This document shows, piece after piece, positions 19,474-28,207 of a DNA stretch of 64,000 bases. Made by a program: the position numbers and the translations under genes. This DNA comes from Ornatilinea apprima. Lineage in GTDB: Bacteria > Chloroflexota > Anaerolineae > Anaerolineales > Anaerolineaceae. Below the pieces are notes generated by a model that saw only the letters and a list, made by a program, of their open reading frames with translations, was not told the origin of the DNA and did no database searches. The stretch lies in contig NZ_LGCL01000045.1 in the NCBI RefSeq assembly GCF_001306115.1, forward strand, positions 62,001 through 126,000. Reading direction: 5' to 3'. The first letter of the stretch is position 1. Every line of letters begins with the position of its first letter.

Positions 19474-19877
19474 TTAAGTATTAAGAAACTCTGCCACTTT
19501 CTGATGAGTGAAGATCAGGTTGTGGGCTTGAAAAATACGAGAATATAGCTGGATTCAGTTACCTCCTGATGGAGTTTACGCGCCGCGAGGCGTTTGAACA
19601 TGGGTTATTAGAATGATCACAAACATGCATCACCCACCCAATAAACGATTGACGGTTCAAAGGATTACATCCTCTGGTTGTTGGGGTGCGTGTGTTTGTG
19701 AAATTTTATGCCAAACCCAACCTCAAGCCGTTGGAGAGCCAGGGCAGCCAGTCTGAGGCTGGTTTCATCTGGGCTTCTTCAATGATGTCTGCCGGGTAGG
19801 GTGTTGTTTTACACCAGCTATCTCTCATATTCGTATTTTCAGCCGTGACCTGAATACCAGATCAACGGCTTTTTTTT
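19474..19877 (+). ncRNA. Candidate structured RNA (about 400 nt) upstream of recX
   Basis: This stretch of the 517 bp gap 19361-19877 has no plausible reading frame but folds well by eye. CACAAACA (19618-19625) pairs with TGTTTGTG (19693-19700), and CACCC (19631-19635) with GGGTG (19684-19688). At the tip AGGAT/ATCCT closes a 3 nt loop (19661-19673). GCGCC/GGCGT closes a GCGA tetraloop (19580-19593), and CTCC/GGAG a small hairpin (19563-19574). Two basal helices compete for the same GGG at 19524-19526: GGTT-GGG with CCCAACC (19716-19722), or GGCTTGA with TCAAGCC (19723-19729). A terminator ends it. It lacks the tmRNA, RNase P and SRP hallmarks. It could be a 6S-like RNA, a new family or a recX leader. 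Confidence 0.5.
19841..19877 (+). terminator. Rho-independent terminator directly before recX
   Basis: AGCCGT (19841-19846) pairs with ACGGCT (19865-19870), with inner CTG/CAG pairing, followed by eight T. The T run ends on the base before the recX ATG. Confidence 0.75.
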
Positions 19878-20525
19878 ATGATGGAGCGAAAGGTTACCAA
19901 AATTCAGGTTCAAAAAAAGAATCCCAACCGGGTGAATATTTTTTTGGACGAAGAATTTGCCTTTGGCCTTTCACGGGTGGTAGCGGCATGGCTAAAGGTT
20001 GGGGATTTGATCAGTGATGAGAAGATCGCCCGGCTGAAGCAGGAAGATGAATATGAAACCGCCATGCAAAGAGCGCTGCACTTCCTGGGCTACCGGCCGA
20101 GATCTGAGCATGAGGTGCGCGCCAGGCTCGCGGAAAACGAATACGACGCGGCGGTGATTGAAAAAGTGATTGAACGGTTGCGAGAGTTGAAATATGTGGG
20201 CGATTTGGATTTTGCCCGCCAATGGATCGAAAACCGTTCCACATTTCGCCCACGCGGCAGCCGGGCCCTGGCGGCTGAATTAAAACAAAAAGGAGTGGAA
20301 GAGAAGACCATTGAGCAAGCTCTGATGGAAATGCCCGAAGAAGAACAACTGGCTCTGGAGGCTGCCCGACGCTACAGCGCGCGGCTTCATGGGCTGGACA
20401 GGAAAGCCTTTCGAATGCGATTGGGAGGATTCCTGGGGCGGCGAGGTTTTGGCTACGAGATTATTTACAAAGTTGTGGATGAAATCTGGCAAGACCTGCA
20501 ATCAGAAGACGCTCAGTATTCTTAA
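19878..20525 (+). CDS. recX: Regulatory protein RecX
   Basis: The 215 aa protein has the RecX arrangement of repeated three-helix units: [19 protein letters not shown] near residue 60, [15 protein letters not shown] near 110 and the [14 protein letters not shown] unit near the end. RecX binds RecA filaments and blocks or modulates their strand-exchange activity. Length is normal, with a short basic N-terminal extension. Two ATG codons are adjacent (19878 and 19881) and neither has a Shine-Dalgarno sequence, because the terminator T run occupies the space. Expression may depend on read-through from the upstream RNA. recA is not nearby. rny follows after 20 bp. Confidence 0.9.
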   Translation: MMERKVTKIQVQKKNPNRVNIFLDEEFAFGLSRVVAAWLKVGDLISDEKIARLKQEDEYETAMQRALHFLGYRPRSEHEVRARLAENEYDAAVIEKVIERLRELKYVGDLDFARQWIENRSTFRPRGSRALAAELKQKGVEEKTIEQALMEMPEEEQLALEAARRYSARLHGLDRKAFRMRLGGFLGRRGFGYEIIYKVVDEIWQDLQSEDAQYS

Positions 20526-20545
20526 GGGGAACCGAAGGTGAATTT

Positions 20546-22081
20546 ATGAACTTAACAACTGGACAATTAATCATATTCTTGCTGGCAGATGTAGTAATCA
20601 TCGGAGTGGTGATCTATTTTGTCACCCGCTTATTAGTGGAGCGCTTCAAGCGCGATCAGGCATCACGGGCTGACAACGTGATCACTGAGGCGAAAGAAAA
20701 AGCGCGGTCAATGGAATTGGAAGCGAAGGACAAATCGCTGAAAATTCTGGAGGCCGCCGAGAATGACATCGCCCGGCGGAGGAACGAACTGTCGCGAGAG
20801 GAGGAGCGCCTGCAGAAACGGCGGGCAGAGCTGGATAACCGGGTAGACCGCCTGGAGCAGCGTGAAGCTACCCTTAACAAACGGCAGAGCACAATTGATC
20901 GGCGAGCCAATGAAGTGGAAAAGAAATATCAGGAGCAGGCGGAAGAGCTGCAGCGCATCGCGCAGATGACGATGGATGAAGCGCACACCGAGCTGCTGGC
21001 GCTGGCAGAAAAGGAAGCGCAGGCTGATGTGGCGCGAATCATTCGCCAGATTGAGGCGGAAGCGCGCATGGAAGGTGAAAAACGAGCCCGGCAGTTGATC
21101 GCGGACGCGATTCAACGGGTGGCTTCTGATCACGTCTCGGAAGTGTGCACATCCGTAGTTCCGCTGCCGAATGAAGAGATGAAAGGCCGCATTGTGGGCC
21201 GTAATGGCCGTAACATCCGCGCATTTGAGCAGGCGGCCGGAGTGGACGTGATTGTGGATGACACCCCCGAAGCGGTAACTGTCTCTTGTTTTGACTCGGT
21301 GCGGCGTGAAATTGCCCGGCGCGCGTTAGAGCGTCTGATTGTGGATGGCCGCATCCACCCGGCGCATATTGAGAAAATTCTCAATGAAGAACAGCGCGAA
21401 ATGCAGCGCGACCTGATTGAAGCTGGCGAGCAGGCAGCTTATGACGCTGGTGTGGCGGGTCTGCACCCGGAAATTATCAAAGTGTTGGGCCGGTTAAAAT
21501 ACCGCACTTCTTACGGCCAGAACCAATTGGCACACGCGGTTGAGTCGGCCAAACTGGCAGCGGTGATCGCGGCTGAGTTGGGCGCCAATGTGGAAGTGGC
21601 CCGCGCGGGCGGGTTGCTGCACGATCTTGGCAAGGCGATGGATCATAACATTGAAGGCACGCACGCGCAGATCGGCGCAGATTATGCCAAACGCTATGGG
21701 GTGAGCCCGGCGGTGGTTAATGTGATTGCTTCGCACCACCATGAGGTGGAACAAGAGAGCGTGGAAGCCGTGATTGTGGAAGCGGCGGATGCCATCTCTG
21801 GCGCGCGGCCAGGGGCGCGGCGTGAAGACCTGGAACAATATATCAAGCGCTTAAAAGCGTTGGAAGATATTGCCAATTCCTTCAAAGGTGTTTCGCAAAG
21901 TTACGCCATTCAGGCCGGGCGCGAAGTGCGTATTATGGTGAAACCAGACGATCTGGATGACCTGGCGGCGACGCGGCTGGCGCGGGACATTGCGCGCAAT
22001 ATCGAAGAGACGATGCAGTACCCTGGCCAGATCAAGGTAACTGTGATCCGCGAGACGCGCGCCGTGGATTACGCGAAATAG
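20546..22081 (+). CDS. rny: Ribonuclease Y
   Basis: The 511 aa endoribonuclease has all RNase Y parts: an N-terminal membrane anchor (residues 5-27), a long charged coiled coil (about 30-200), a KH domain with [15 protein letters not shown] near 215, and an HD domain with [13 protein letters not shown] (metal-binding His-Asp) near 355. It initiates mRNA decay at the inner membrane face. Length matches Firmicutes homologues (about 520 aa). GAAGGTGAA before the ATG supports the start. It follows recX closely and is ended by a good terminator, so the two probably form one unit. Confidence 0.97.
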   Translation: MNLTTGQLIIFLLADVVIIGVVIYFVTRLLVERFKRDQASRADNVITEAKEKARSMELEAKDKSLKILEAAENDIARRRNELSREEERLQKRRAELDNRVDRLEQREATLNKRQSTIDRRANEVEKKYQEQAEELQRIAQMTMDEAHTELLALAEKEAQADVARIIRQIEAEARMEGEKRARQLIADAIQRVASDHVSEVCTSVVPLPNEEMKGRIVGRNGRNIRAFEQAAGVDVIVDDTPEAVTVSCFDSVRREIARRALERLIVDGRIHPAHIEKILNEEQREMQRDLIEAGEQAAYDAGVAGLHPEIIKVLGRLKYRTSYGQNQLAHAVESAKLAAVIAAELGANVEVARAGGLLHDLGKAMDHNIEGTHAQIGADYAKRYGVSPAVVNVIASHHHEVEQESVEAVIVEAADAISGARPGARREDLEQYIKRLKALEDIANSFKGVSQSYAIQAGREVRIMVKPDDLDDLAATRLARDIARNIEETMQYPGQIKVTVIRETRAVDYAK

Positions 22082-22103
22082 ATCAGCGAATATCGAATAT
22101 GGA

Positions 22104-22132
22104 AAAGCCGCCTGATGAGGGCGGTTTTTTTC
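22104..22132 (+). terminator. Terminator after rny
   Basis: CCGCC and GGCGG flank a TGATGAG loop, followed by seven T. Confidence 0.88.
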
Positions 22133-22200
22133 ATGGTGGGAGAGTTGTTTTCACCTTTTTCGCTACGCCGGAGGCGCAAAGAAAAACGCGAAGGTAAACG

Positions 22201-22848
22201 CTAAAAGGCAAACCCGTTCAGATAGGGATTCGAGTCGCGTTCCAGCTCCACGGTAGTAGAGGGGCCGTGACCGGGAAGCAAAACGGTTTCATCTGGCAGG
22301 GTGAGAATTTTTTCCTGGATGGACTTGATCAGAGTGTACGAATCTCCACCGGGCAGGTCGGTGCGCCCCACGCCGCCGCGAAAAATGAGGTCTCCAACGA
22401 TGGCGGTGCTGAGTGATGGGATGTAAAAGATGACGTGGCCGGGGCTGTGGCCGGGCGTGTGCAAGACCTTCACCGGGTACTCGCCTACATAGAGCTCTTG
22501 CCCGTCTGTCAGGAGCAGGTCAGGCTCGACGTTCATGGAAAATGGCTGCCCAAAAAGGCCGGCCCCGGCATCGGACTGCCACAGAGGCAGATCGGCAGGG
22601 TGAAGGCCAACCTGAACCGGCGGCGGGTTTTCTGCCAAAAGAGCTTCGACGCCTCCGAGGTGGTCAAAATGGGCGTGGGTAAGCCAGATGGCGTCAAGGT
22701 GCAGACCGTGGTTTTCCAGGTCGGCCTGGAGCATAACCGGGCGAAAAGTGGGGTCAATGATTACGGCACGTTTTTGGCCGGTGTCGGCCAGCAGATAGGT
22801 GTTATTCTGAACGGGCCCGAAGGTGCGTTCAATAATTTCTAAAGGCAT
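22201..22848 (-). CDS. MBL-fold hydrolase, glyoxalase II-like
   Basis: The 215 aa protein has the full metallo-beta-lactamase metal set: THAHFDHLGG near residue 57, HTPGHSPGH near 130, GDLIFRGGVGR near 150 and LPGHGPST near 195. It therefore belongs to the glyoxalase II/YcbL-like group of thioester hydrolases; substrate unproven. Length matches the short YcbL type, lacking the C-terminal substrate domain of true glyoxalase II. It is the last gene of a minus-strand set with the esterase (27 bp upstream) and the M24 peptidase. Confidence 0.9.
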   Translation of the reverse strand: MPLEIIERTFGPVQNNTYLLADTGQKRAVIIDPTFRPVMLQADLENHGLHLDAIWLTHAHFDHLGGVEALLAENPPPVQVGLHPADLPLWQSDAGAGLFGQPFSMNVEPDLLLTDGQELYVGEYPVKVLHTPGHSPGHVIFYIPSLSTAIVGDLIFRGGVGRTDLPGGDSYTLIKSIQEKILTLPDETVLLPGHGPSTTVELERDSNPYLNGFAF

Positions 22849-22875
22849 ACTGTTCTCGCTATTTTTGTCAATGAC

Positions 22876-23655
22876 TTAACCAGTAAGTGCGCTATGCGCC
22901 CGTATGAAGGTGTACGCGGCATCGAAAAGCTGCTCGCGTTCTGGCTCGCGGTTGATGACATGGCCGCTGCGCTCGAGCCATAAGTGAGTTTGCGGGGCAT
23001 TTTTCAAATGCTCAGCGAGATAGGGCAGCGACCGCGGACCGGCGATGGCATCCAGGCGGGATTGGGCAAGGAATACCGGAACGCGGACACGCTCCAGTTC
23101 GGCGCGCATCACCGCCATCAAGTCGCGCAATTCGGCCAGGGAGCGGGTGGGGTAGCGCGGATAGCAGATATGGTTTGCGGCAGCGTCCGCGTTGCGGAAG
23201 TCGCCAGGAGCCTGTTGCTGGTACGGCTGCAGCAGGCTGAGCGGACGAATGAAGCTTACCCGCCAGTCGGAGGGCAGGTTGACCACGCAGGAGAGGGAAA
23301 TGACACCCCGGATGGGGTAAAGACCGTCCCAGCGTGCGGCCGCGACCAGAGAGAGGATGGCTCCCAGGCTGAGTCCAGCCAAAAAGACCTCGTCGCTGGC
23401 ATTCTTCAGATAATTCAGGCCGTCTTCCACGTTGGCCAGCCAGTCGCCCCAACGCACGCTGCGCATATCCGCGGGGGTAGAGGCGTGGCCAGCCAGGCGG
23501 ATTCCCAACACAGTCAGCCCGCGAGCGGCCAGGTTTTGCCCCATTTCGCGCATTTCAAAGGGCGTGCCGGTGAAGCCGTGCACCAGCAGCACGCCGGTGC
23601 GGTTTCCGGGGTAAAAAAAGGGCTCGGCTCCAGGGATGAGCGGGTGAAGGGCCAA
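22876..23655 (-). CDS. Alpha/beta hydrolase, Est30-like carboxylesterase
   Basis: The 259 aa protein has the oxyanion stretch VLLVHGFTGTPFEM, nucleophile motif GLSLGA (Ser near residue 96), a likely catalytic Asp in SRLDAIAG and His in ERSGHVINREPER. The HGFTG start and GHVI end are typical of the Est30/YvaK carboxylesterase and monoacylglycerol lipase group. No signal peptide is present. The start is a TTG with AGGAG 6 nt upstream; no ATG fits. It lies 13 bp downstream of the M24 peptidase gene. Confidence 0.88.
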   Translation of the reverse strand: MALHPLIPGAEPFFYPGNRTGVLLVHGFTGTPFEMREMGQNLAARGLTVLGIRLAGHASTPADMRSVRWGDWLANVEDGLNYLKNASDEVFLAGLSLGAILSLVAAARWDGLYPIRGVISLSCVVNLPSDWRVSFIRPLSLLQPYQQQAPGDFRNADAAANHICYPRYPTRSLAELRDLMAVMRAELERVRVPVFLAQSRLDAIAGPRSLPYLAEHLKNAPQTHLWLERSGHVINREPEREQLFDAAYTFIRAHSALTG

Positions 23656-23668
23656 ATTGCGCTCCTAT

Positions 23669-24775
23669 TTATTCCAGTTGGAATATTTCGCGTGGAAGAT
23701 CGCTAAGGCATTCGGCGCCGTCGGGGGTGATGACCACATCATCTTCAATGCGCACGCCGCCAAAGCCAGGCAGGTAGATACCGGGTTCAATGGTAAAGGC
23801 TGCGCCGCGCATTAAAATCTGCTGGTTTTCCGTGAACATATAGGGATGCTCATGGGCTTCGAGACCAATGCCGTGCCCCACGCGGTGGTTAAACTGCGCT
23901 CCGTAGCCGCCTTTTTCGATCACCTGGCGGGCGGCCTGGTCTACTTTACCGGCGGGGACGCCAGGACGGGCGGCTGCCAGGGCGGCGCGGTTGGCGCGAT
24001 GCACCAACCCGTGGATGGTTTGCAGTTCATCCGGCAGCGGGCCGAAGGCCATCACGCGGGTCAGATCGGAGATGTATCCGCCAGAGGAGGCGCCCCAGTC
24101 GATGAGCAGCAGCTCACCGGCCTGTAAGGTGCGGTCGGTGGGCGTGGCATGCGGATTGGCGCTGTTTGGGCCGGTGGAGACAATTGGCTGGAAGGGCAGC
24201 TCCGGGTCGGAGCCGTGCCGGAGAAGCTGGGAGACAAGCTCTGCGGCGATTTGGCGCTCGGTGATGCCCAGACGCACCTGGTTGAGGGTGGCAAGCAGCG
24301 CGTCCTGGGCGATTTTGACCGCCTTTTTCATCGCGGCGATTTCCTCCAGGTCTTTGTGCATGCGCAGCTCGCTGAGCAGCGTGTCGGCCGCGGTGATTTT
24401 GGCGTGGGGAGCGGCGGTTTGCAGGAACTGGGTTTCCAGGAAGCGGAAATGGATGGATTCCACGCCGATGACGGAGCTTTCCAGTTTGAGGTGAGCGGCA
24501 GCCTGCTCGAAGGCGGTGTGCCAGAGAGCGGGATTGTCTCCATAGGTGAAGGGGGTTACGGAGAAGGACAGTCCGGCCAGGCGGCCAGCTTCGAGAGCAG
24601 GGAGAACCATCGCGGCCTGTCCATCTGCGCGGATCAGCAGCACGACCGGGCGTTCCATTAAATGAAATTCCAAGCCAGTAAGATAGCGCAGCGAGGGGCT
24701 GGGAATGATGGCTATCGCGTCCAGCGAGCTGGACGAGAGGATTGTTTTCAGTCGGTTAAAGCGGTGAATCGTCAT
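23669..24775 (-). CDS. M24-family aminopeptidase (Xaa-Pro dipeptidase-like)
   Basis: A 368 aa pita-bread metallopeptidase. The N-terminal creatinase-like domain (1-130) is followed by the catalytic domain with both metal Asp in LLIDWGASSGGYISDLTR, the metal His in RVGHGIGLEAHEHP and the two Glu in FTIEPGIYLPGFGGVRIEDD. It removes or splits N-terminal Xaa-Pro residues in the cytoplasm. AAGGAG precedes the ATG, and a TATAAT lies at 24799-24804. It heads a three-gene minus-strand operon. Size fits PepQ/YqhT-like enzymes. Confidence 0.93.
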   Translation of the reverse strand: MTIHRFNRLKTILSSSSLDAIAIIPSPSLRYLTGLEFHLMERPVVLLIRADGQAAMVLPALEAGRLAGLSFSVTPFTYGDNPALWHTAFEQAAAHLKLESSVIGVESIHFRFLETQFLQTAAPHAKITAADTLLSELRMHKDLEEIAAMKKAVKIAQDALLATLNQVRLGITERQIAAELVSQLLRHGSDPELPFQPIVSTGPNSANPHATPTDRTLQAGELLLIDWGASSGGYISDLTRVMAFGPLPDELQTIHGLVHRANRAALAAARPGVPAGKVDQAARQVIEKGGYGAQFNHRVGHGIGLEAHEHPYMFTENQQILMRGAAFTIEPGIYLPGFGGVRIEDDVVITPDGAECLSDLPREIFQLE

Positions 24776-24798
24776 AGAATTATTCTCCTTCCACCAAA

Positions 24799-24804
24799 AT
24801 TATA
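24799..24804 (-). promoter_or_regulatory. -10 box of M24 peptidase operon
   Basis: TATAAT on the minus strand 24 bp before the ATG, leaving a short leader containing AAGGAG. Confidence 0.5.
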
Positions 24805-24992
24805 CGCCAGAAAGCGCGACGCAAGTGAATCCGCCTGGTTTTCAAATGCGTTTTTTCCCCGGCGTTGTACGGCCTTCGGGTAAACTAATGAGCGCTGCCT
24901 GCCGGGCAAGCCTGATTAAATTGCGCGTGAAATTGAAAATTTCTGAACAGGAGCTAAACGAAATTGGGACGATTTTTAAGTCCGCCAGTTCC

Positions 24993-25021
24993 TTGACAGG
25001 TTCAGGGGCATCGAGTAAAAT
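24993..25021 (+). promoter_or_regulatory. Sigma-70 promoter of tRNA-Ala genes
   Basis: TTGACA, a 17 bp spacer and TAAAAT (25016-25021) lie 18 bp before the first tRNA-Ala. This is the best consensus promoter in the window. The rest of the 264 bp before the tRNA shows no gene. Confidence 0.85.
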
Positions 25022-25039
25022 CTTGCTTACCTGAAATCG

Positions 25040-25112
25040 GGGCCTGTAGCGCAGTTGGGAGCGCGCTTCAATCGCACTGAAGAGGTCGAGGGTTCGAATC
25101 CCTCCAGGTCCA
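25040..25112 (+). tRNA. tRNA-Ala (anticodon CGC)
   Basis: A full 73 nt cloverleaf. The acceptor GGGCCTG pairs with CAGGTCC and keeps the G3-U70 wobble that identifies tRNA-Ala. The anticodon stem CTTCA/TGAAG encloses ATCGCAC, giving CGC, which reads GCG. The T arm is GAGGG-TTCGAAT-CCCTC. CCA is not encoded. Confidence 0.96.
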
Positions 25113-25177
25113 CTTCGGAGTCACGCCCGGCAGGCCTCGATTGGAGACAAAAAGAGGCATACTCATCGAAAACATAG

Positions 25178-25250
25178 GGGCCCATAGCGCAGTTGGGAGC
25201 GCGTCTCAATGGCATTGAGAAGGTCGGGGGTTCGAATCCCCCTGGGTCCA
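25178..25250 (+). tRNA. tRNA-Ala (anticodon GGC)
   Basis: A 73 nt cloverleaf with acceptor GGGCCCA/TGGGTCC (again G3-U70), anticodon stem TCTCA/TGAGA, loop ATGGCAT, giving GGC, which reads GCC. The T arm is GGGGG-TTCGAAT-CCCCC. CCA is not encoded. It lies 65 bp after the first Ala tRNA with no separate promoter, so the two are co-transcribed. Confidence 0.96.
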
Positions 25251-25263
25251 CAAAACGGATAAT

Positions 25264-25300
25264 CACTCAGGGCGACATCGCAAGACCCTGAGTGTTTATT
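25264..25300 (+). terminator. Terminator of tRNA-Ala operon
   Basis: CACTCAGGG (25264-25272) and CCCTGAGTG (25286-25294) form a perfect 9 bp stem followed by TTTATT. Confidence 0.85.
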
Positions 25301-25302
25301 CA

Positions 25303-25563
25303 TAAAGCAGGATATGGATTGGCGTGCAGGAGTAGTAAGCCATCTTTCAGCGAGCCGGGGAGCGTGAAAGCCCGGTAATGCGCCCAAAGAGCGCGAAAGG
25401 CTGAACTCGCCTGTTGATACGCTGTGCTGGTGAACGATCAGTAGCTGGCACCGGTCTCACCCGTTATCGTGACCCAAGCGGCCTGATGTTTCGGGCAAGC
25501 AGGGTGGTACCGCGGAGCAACCCTTCGTCCCTGATTATGGGCGAGGGGATGTTTATTTTTTCA
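25303..25563 (+). promoter_or_regulatory. T-box leader of leuS, specifier CUC
   Basis: The leader has the order of a class I T-box. The Stem I motif GGAGTAGTAA lies near 25328, then the paired GAGCCGGGG and AAGCCCGG. The specifier loop GAACTC has the leucine codon CTC at 25406-25408. The T-box AGGGTGGTACCGCGG is at 25501-25515 and contains UGG for pairing with uncharged tRNA 3' ends. A terminator follows at 25521-25562. Uncharged tRNA-Leu (anticodon GAG) should stabilise the antiterminator and allow leuS transcription. Confidence 0.92.
25521..25562 (+). terminator. T-box-controlled terminator of leuS
   Basis: CCCTTCGTCCC and GGGCGAGGGG pair around TGATTAT and are followed by a U-rich run ending in TTTTTT. 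The 5' arm can pair with the T-box instead. Confidence 0.85.
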
Positions 25564-25598
25564 GACAAATTTTCTGATTGACCTTCAGGGAGAAATTC

Positions 25599-28055
25599 AT
25601 GACGGACGTAACCAACAAAAACTTTAACCCGGCAGAGATTGAACCCAAATGGCAAGCACGCTGGGAAGAGGACGGTCTGTATCATTCGGATATTGATCCG
25701 GCCAGGCCCAAGTATTATGCGCTCACGATGCTGCCGTATCCGTCGGGCGATTTGCATATCGGTCACTGGTACGCAATGACGCCAGCCGACGCGCGCGCCC
25801 GCTACATGAGGATGCGCGGTTACAATGTGTTGTTTCCAATGGGGTTTGATTCGTTTGGCCTGCCGGCAGAGAACGCCGCGATTAAGCGCAATATTCATCC
25901 CAAAGAGTGGACTTATCGCAATATTGACCGCATGCGCGCTCAACTCAAGTCGATGGGATCCATGTTTGACTGGCGGCGCGAGGCGATCAGCTCTGACCCG
26001 GAATACTATCGCTGGACGCAGTGGTTTTTCATCCAACTCTATAAGAATGGCCTGGCTTACCGCAAGAAATCGCCGGTGGATTGGTGCCCGAATTGTAATA
26101 CCACCCTGGCGCGCGAGCAGGTGTGGGGCGAAGACAGGCACTGCGAGCGCTGCAACACGCCGGTGATCAAGAAGAACCTGGAACAGTGGTTCTTCAAGAC
26201 CACCAATTATGCTGAAGAACTGTTGAAATTCGATACGATTGACTGGCCTGAGCGCGTGCAACTGCTGCAAACCAATTGGATCGGTCGTTCAGAAGGCGCT
26301 TCGGTTACGTTTAAGACCGAGCAGGGCGACGACCTGGTCGTCTTCACCACCCGCCCGGATACCCTGTGGGGGGCGACCTTCATGGTGCTGGCCCCAGAGC
26401 ATCCGCTGGTGCGAAAGCTGACCACGCCAGAGCGCCAGGCCGAGGTGGAGGCATACACGCAGGCGGCGCTGCGGCAGAGCGAAATCCAACGCGAAGCGGC
26501 GGACAAAGAAAAAACCGGCGTGTTCACTGGAGGGTACGCGATTAACCCGGTCAACGACGAGCGCATTCCGATCTGGATTGCCGATTATGTTTTGATGACC
26601 TATGGAACCGGGGCAATTATGGCGGTGCCGGCGCACGACCAGCGCGACTTTGATTTCGCGCGCAAATTTGGGATTGAAATCCGTGTGGTGATCCAACCCG
26701 AAGACATGGCGCCGCTTAAATCCGAAGAAATGACAGAAGCGGTTCCGGCTTCGGGAAAAATGATCAATTCTGGGCCGCTGACTGGCACGCCCGGCGATCA
26801 GGCATTTGAGCAGATCATCACCTACCTGGAAGCCAAGGGCCTGGGCCACCGAGAGGTCAATTACCGGCTGCGCGACTGGTTAATTTCGCGGCAGCGCTAT
26901 TGGGGAGCGCCAATTCCGATGGTCTACTGCGAAAAGTGCGGTGTGGTGCCGGAATCGGACGATCATCTTCCGGTTGAGCTGCCGGATGACGTGGAATGGA
27001 AACCCACTGGCGAAAGTCCATTGAAACTGCACCCAACCTGGAAGAAAACCACCTGTCCGGTGTGCGGCAGCCCGGCAGAGCGCGAGACGGACACAATGGA
27101 TACCTTTATGTGCTCGTCTTGGTACCACTTGCGTTATTTGAGCCCGTGGTACAACGAGGGTCCGTTTGACCCCAAAGAATACGATTATTGGATGCCGGTG
27201 GATACCTATACCGGCGGCATTGAACATGCCAACATGCACCTGATCTACACGCGCTTCTTCCATAAGGCACTGCGTGATATGGGCATCACCAAAGGCCCAG
27301 AACCGATGACGCAATTGCGCAACCAGGGGATTGTGCTGGGCGAAGATTCAGAGAAAATGTCGAAGAGCCGTGGAAACGTGGTGGCGCCGGATAATCTGGT
27401 GAAGAAGTACGGCGCGGATACGGTGCGGGCATACCTGATGTTCTTTGCGCGCTGGGAGTTGGGCGCCCCGTGGAACAGCAGCGGCATCGATGGCACTTCG
27501 CGCTGGCTGCGCCGTTTGTGGTCGACGGTGTTGGACCCGGCTGGGAATGGCTCGGCTGACGAAGAGACCCTTCGACAGCTGCGCCGCAAAGTGCATCAGA
27601 CCCTGCGCTCGGTGACCAACGATTTTGAGAATTTCCAGTTCAACACCATTATCTCGGCCTTGATGGAACTGCTGAATGAGATGGTTAAGGCGCGCCAGAA
27701 TGGCGCGTGGGGAACTCCCGCCTGGAAAGAAGCGGTGGACATTTATCTGCGCATGCTGGCTCCGGTCGCACCACACACAGCTGAAGAACTGTGGATGCTG
27801 ATCGGGAAGCCGTATTCCATTCACAATCAGGAATGGCCCAAAGTGGATGAGGAAGCCGCCGCCGAAGACCTGGTAACCCTGGTGGTGCAGGTCAATGGCA
27901 AGCTGCGTGACCGCATTTCGATGCCGGTGGGGATGGGCGAAGAAGAAGCCAAAACCCTGGCGCTGGCCAGCGAGAACGTTCAGCGGCACCTGGAAGGTAA
28001 GACGCCGCGCAAAATTATCGTTGTGCCGGATAAGCTGATCAATATCGTGATGTAA
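25599..28055 (+). CDS. leuS: Leucyl-tRNA synthetase
   Basis: The 818 aa class Ia synthetase charges tRNA-Leu. The HIGH motif appears as LHIGHWYAM near residue 48, with YPSGDLH before it; KMSKS is EKMSKSRGN near residue 585. Between them lies the CP1 editing domain (with TTRPDTLWGATFM and AVPAHDQRD) and a Cys4 zinc region (CEKCG and CPVCG). Length is typical of bacterial LeuRS. The start is the ATG with AGGGAG 6 nt upstream, downstream of the T-box terminator; a TTG at 25578 is less likely. Regulation is by the preceding T-box. Confidence 0.98.
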   Translation: MTDVTNKNFNPAEIEPKWQARWEEDGLYHSDIDPARPKYYALTMLPYPSGDLHIGHWYAMTPADARARYMRMRGYNVLFPMGFDSFGLPAENAAIKRNIHPKEWTYRNIDRMRAQLKSMGSMFDWRREAISSDPEYYRWTQWFFIQLYKNGLAYRKKSPVDWCPNCNTTLAREQVWGEDRHCERCNTPVIKKNLEQWFFKTTNYAEELLKFDTIDWPERVQLLQTNWIGRSEGASVTFKTEQGDDLVVFTTRPDTLWGATFMVLAPEHPLVRKLTTPERQAEVEAYTQAALRQSEIQREAADKEKTGVFTGGYAINPVNDERIPIWIADYVLMTYGTGAIMAVPAHDQRDFDFARKFGIEIRVVIQPEDMAPLKSEEMTEAVPASGKMINSGPLTGTPGDQAFEQIITYLEAKGLGHREVNYRLRDWLISRQRYWGAPIPMVYCEKCGVVPESDDHLPVELPDDVEWKPTGESPLKLHPTWKKTTCPVCGSPAERETDTMDTFMCSSWYHLRYLSPWYNEGPFDPKEYDYWMPVDTYTGGIEHANMHLIYTRFFHKALRDMGITKGPEPMTQLRNQGIVLGEDSEKMSKSRGNVVAPDNLVKKYGADTVRAYLMFFARWELGAPWNSSGIDGTSRWLRRLWSTVLDPAGNGSADEETLRQLRRKVHQTLRSVTNDFENFQFNTIISALMELLNEMVKARQNGAWGTPAWKEAVDIYLRMLAPVAPHTAEELWMLIGKPYSIHNQEWPKVDEEAAAEDLVTLVVQVNGKLRDRISMPVGMGEEEAKTLALASENVQRHLEGKTPRKIIVVPDKLINIVM

Positions 28056-28075
28056 ACGGTTCCAAAACCAATCGA

Positions 28076-28107
28076 AACCGGAAGCCGCCGCTGGCCTCCG
28101 GTTTTTG
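28076..28107 (+). terminator. Terminator after leuS
   Basis: ACCGGAAGCC pairs with GGCCTCCGGT and runs into TTTTT. Confidence 0.85.
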
Positions 28108-28145
28108 TGTTAACCGGGTTTTGCGGGCGCGCGGTAAAAAGCAAC

Positions 28146-28175
28146 TTGCATGGGTAGAAGGCTTGCATCTATAAT
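28146..28175 (+). promoter_or_regulatory. Promoter of mgtC-like gene
   Basis: TTGCAT (28146-28151), 18 bp spacer and TATAAT (28170-28175), 32 bp before the ATG at 28208. Confidence 0.6.
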
Positions 28176-28207
28176 GGAAAAACGACTTCAAGCCAAGGAG
28201 GTGAGCA

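Noticed and set aside
19501..19535. Possible hammerhead core CTGATGAG ... GAAA
   Set aside because: No matching stem II and no cleavage-site stem could be found; CTGATGAG alone occurs by chance.
25027..25266. Minus-strand open frame across the two tRNA-Ala genes
   Set aside because: It reads the tRNA sequences backwards, a common false gene in tRNA loci.
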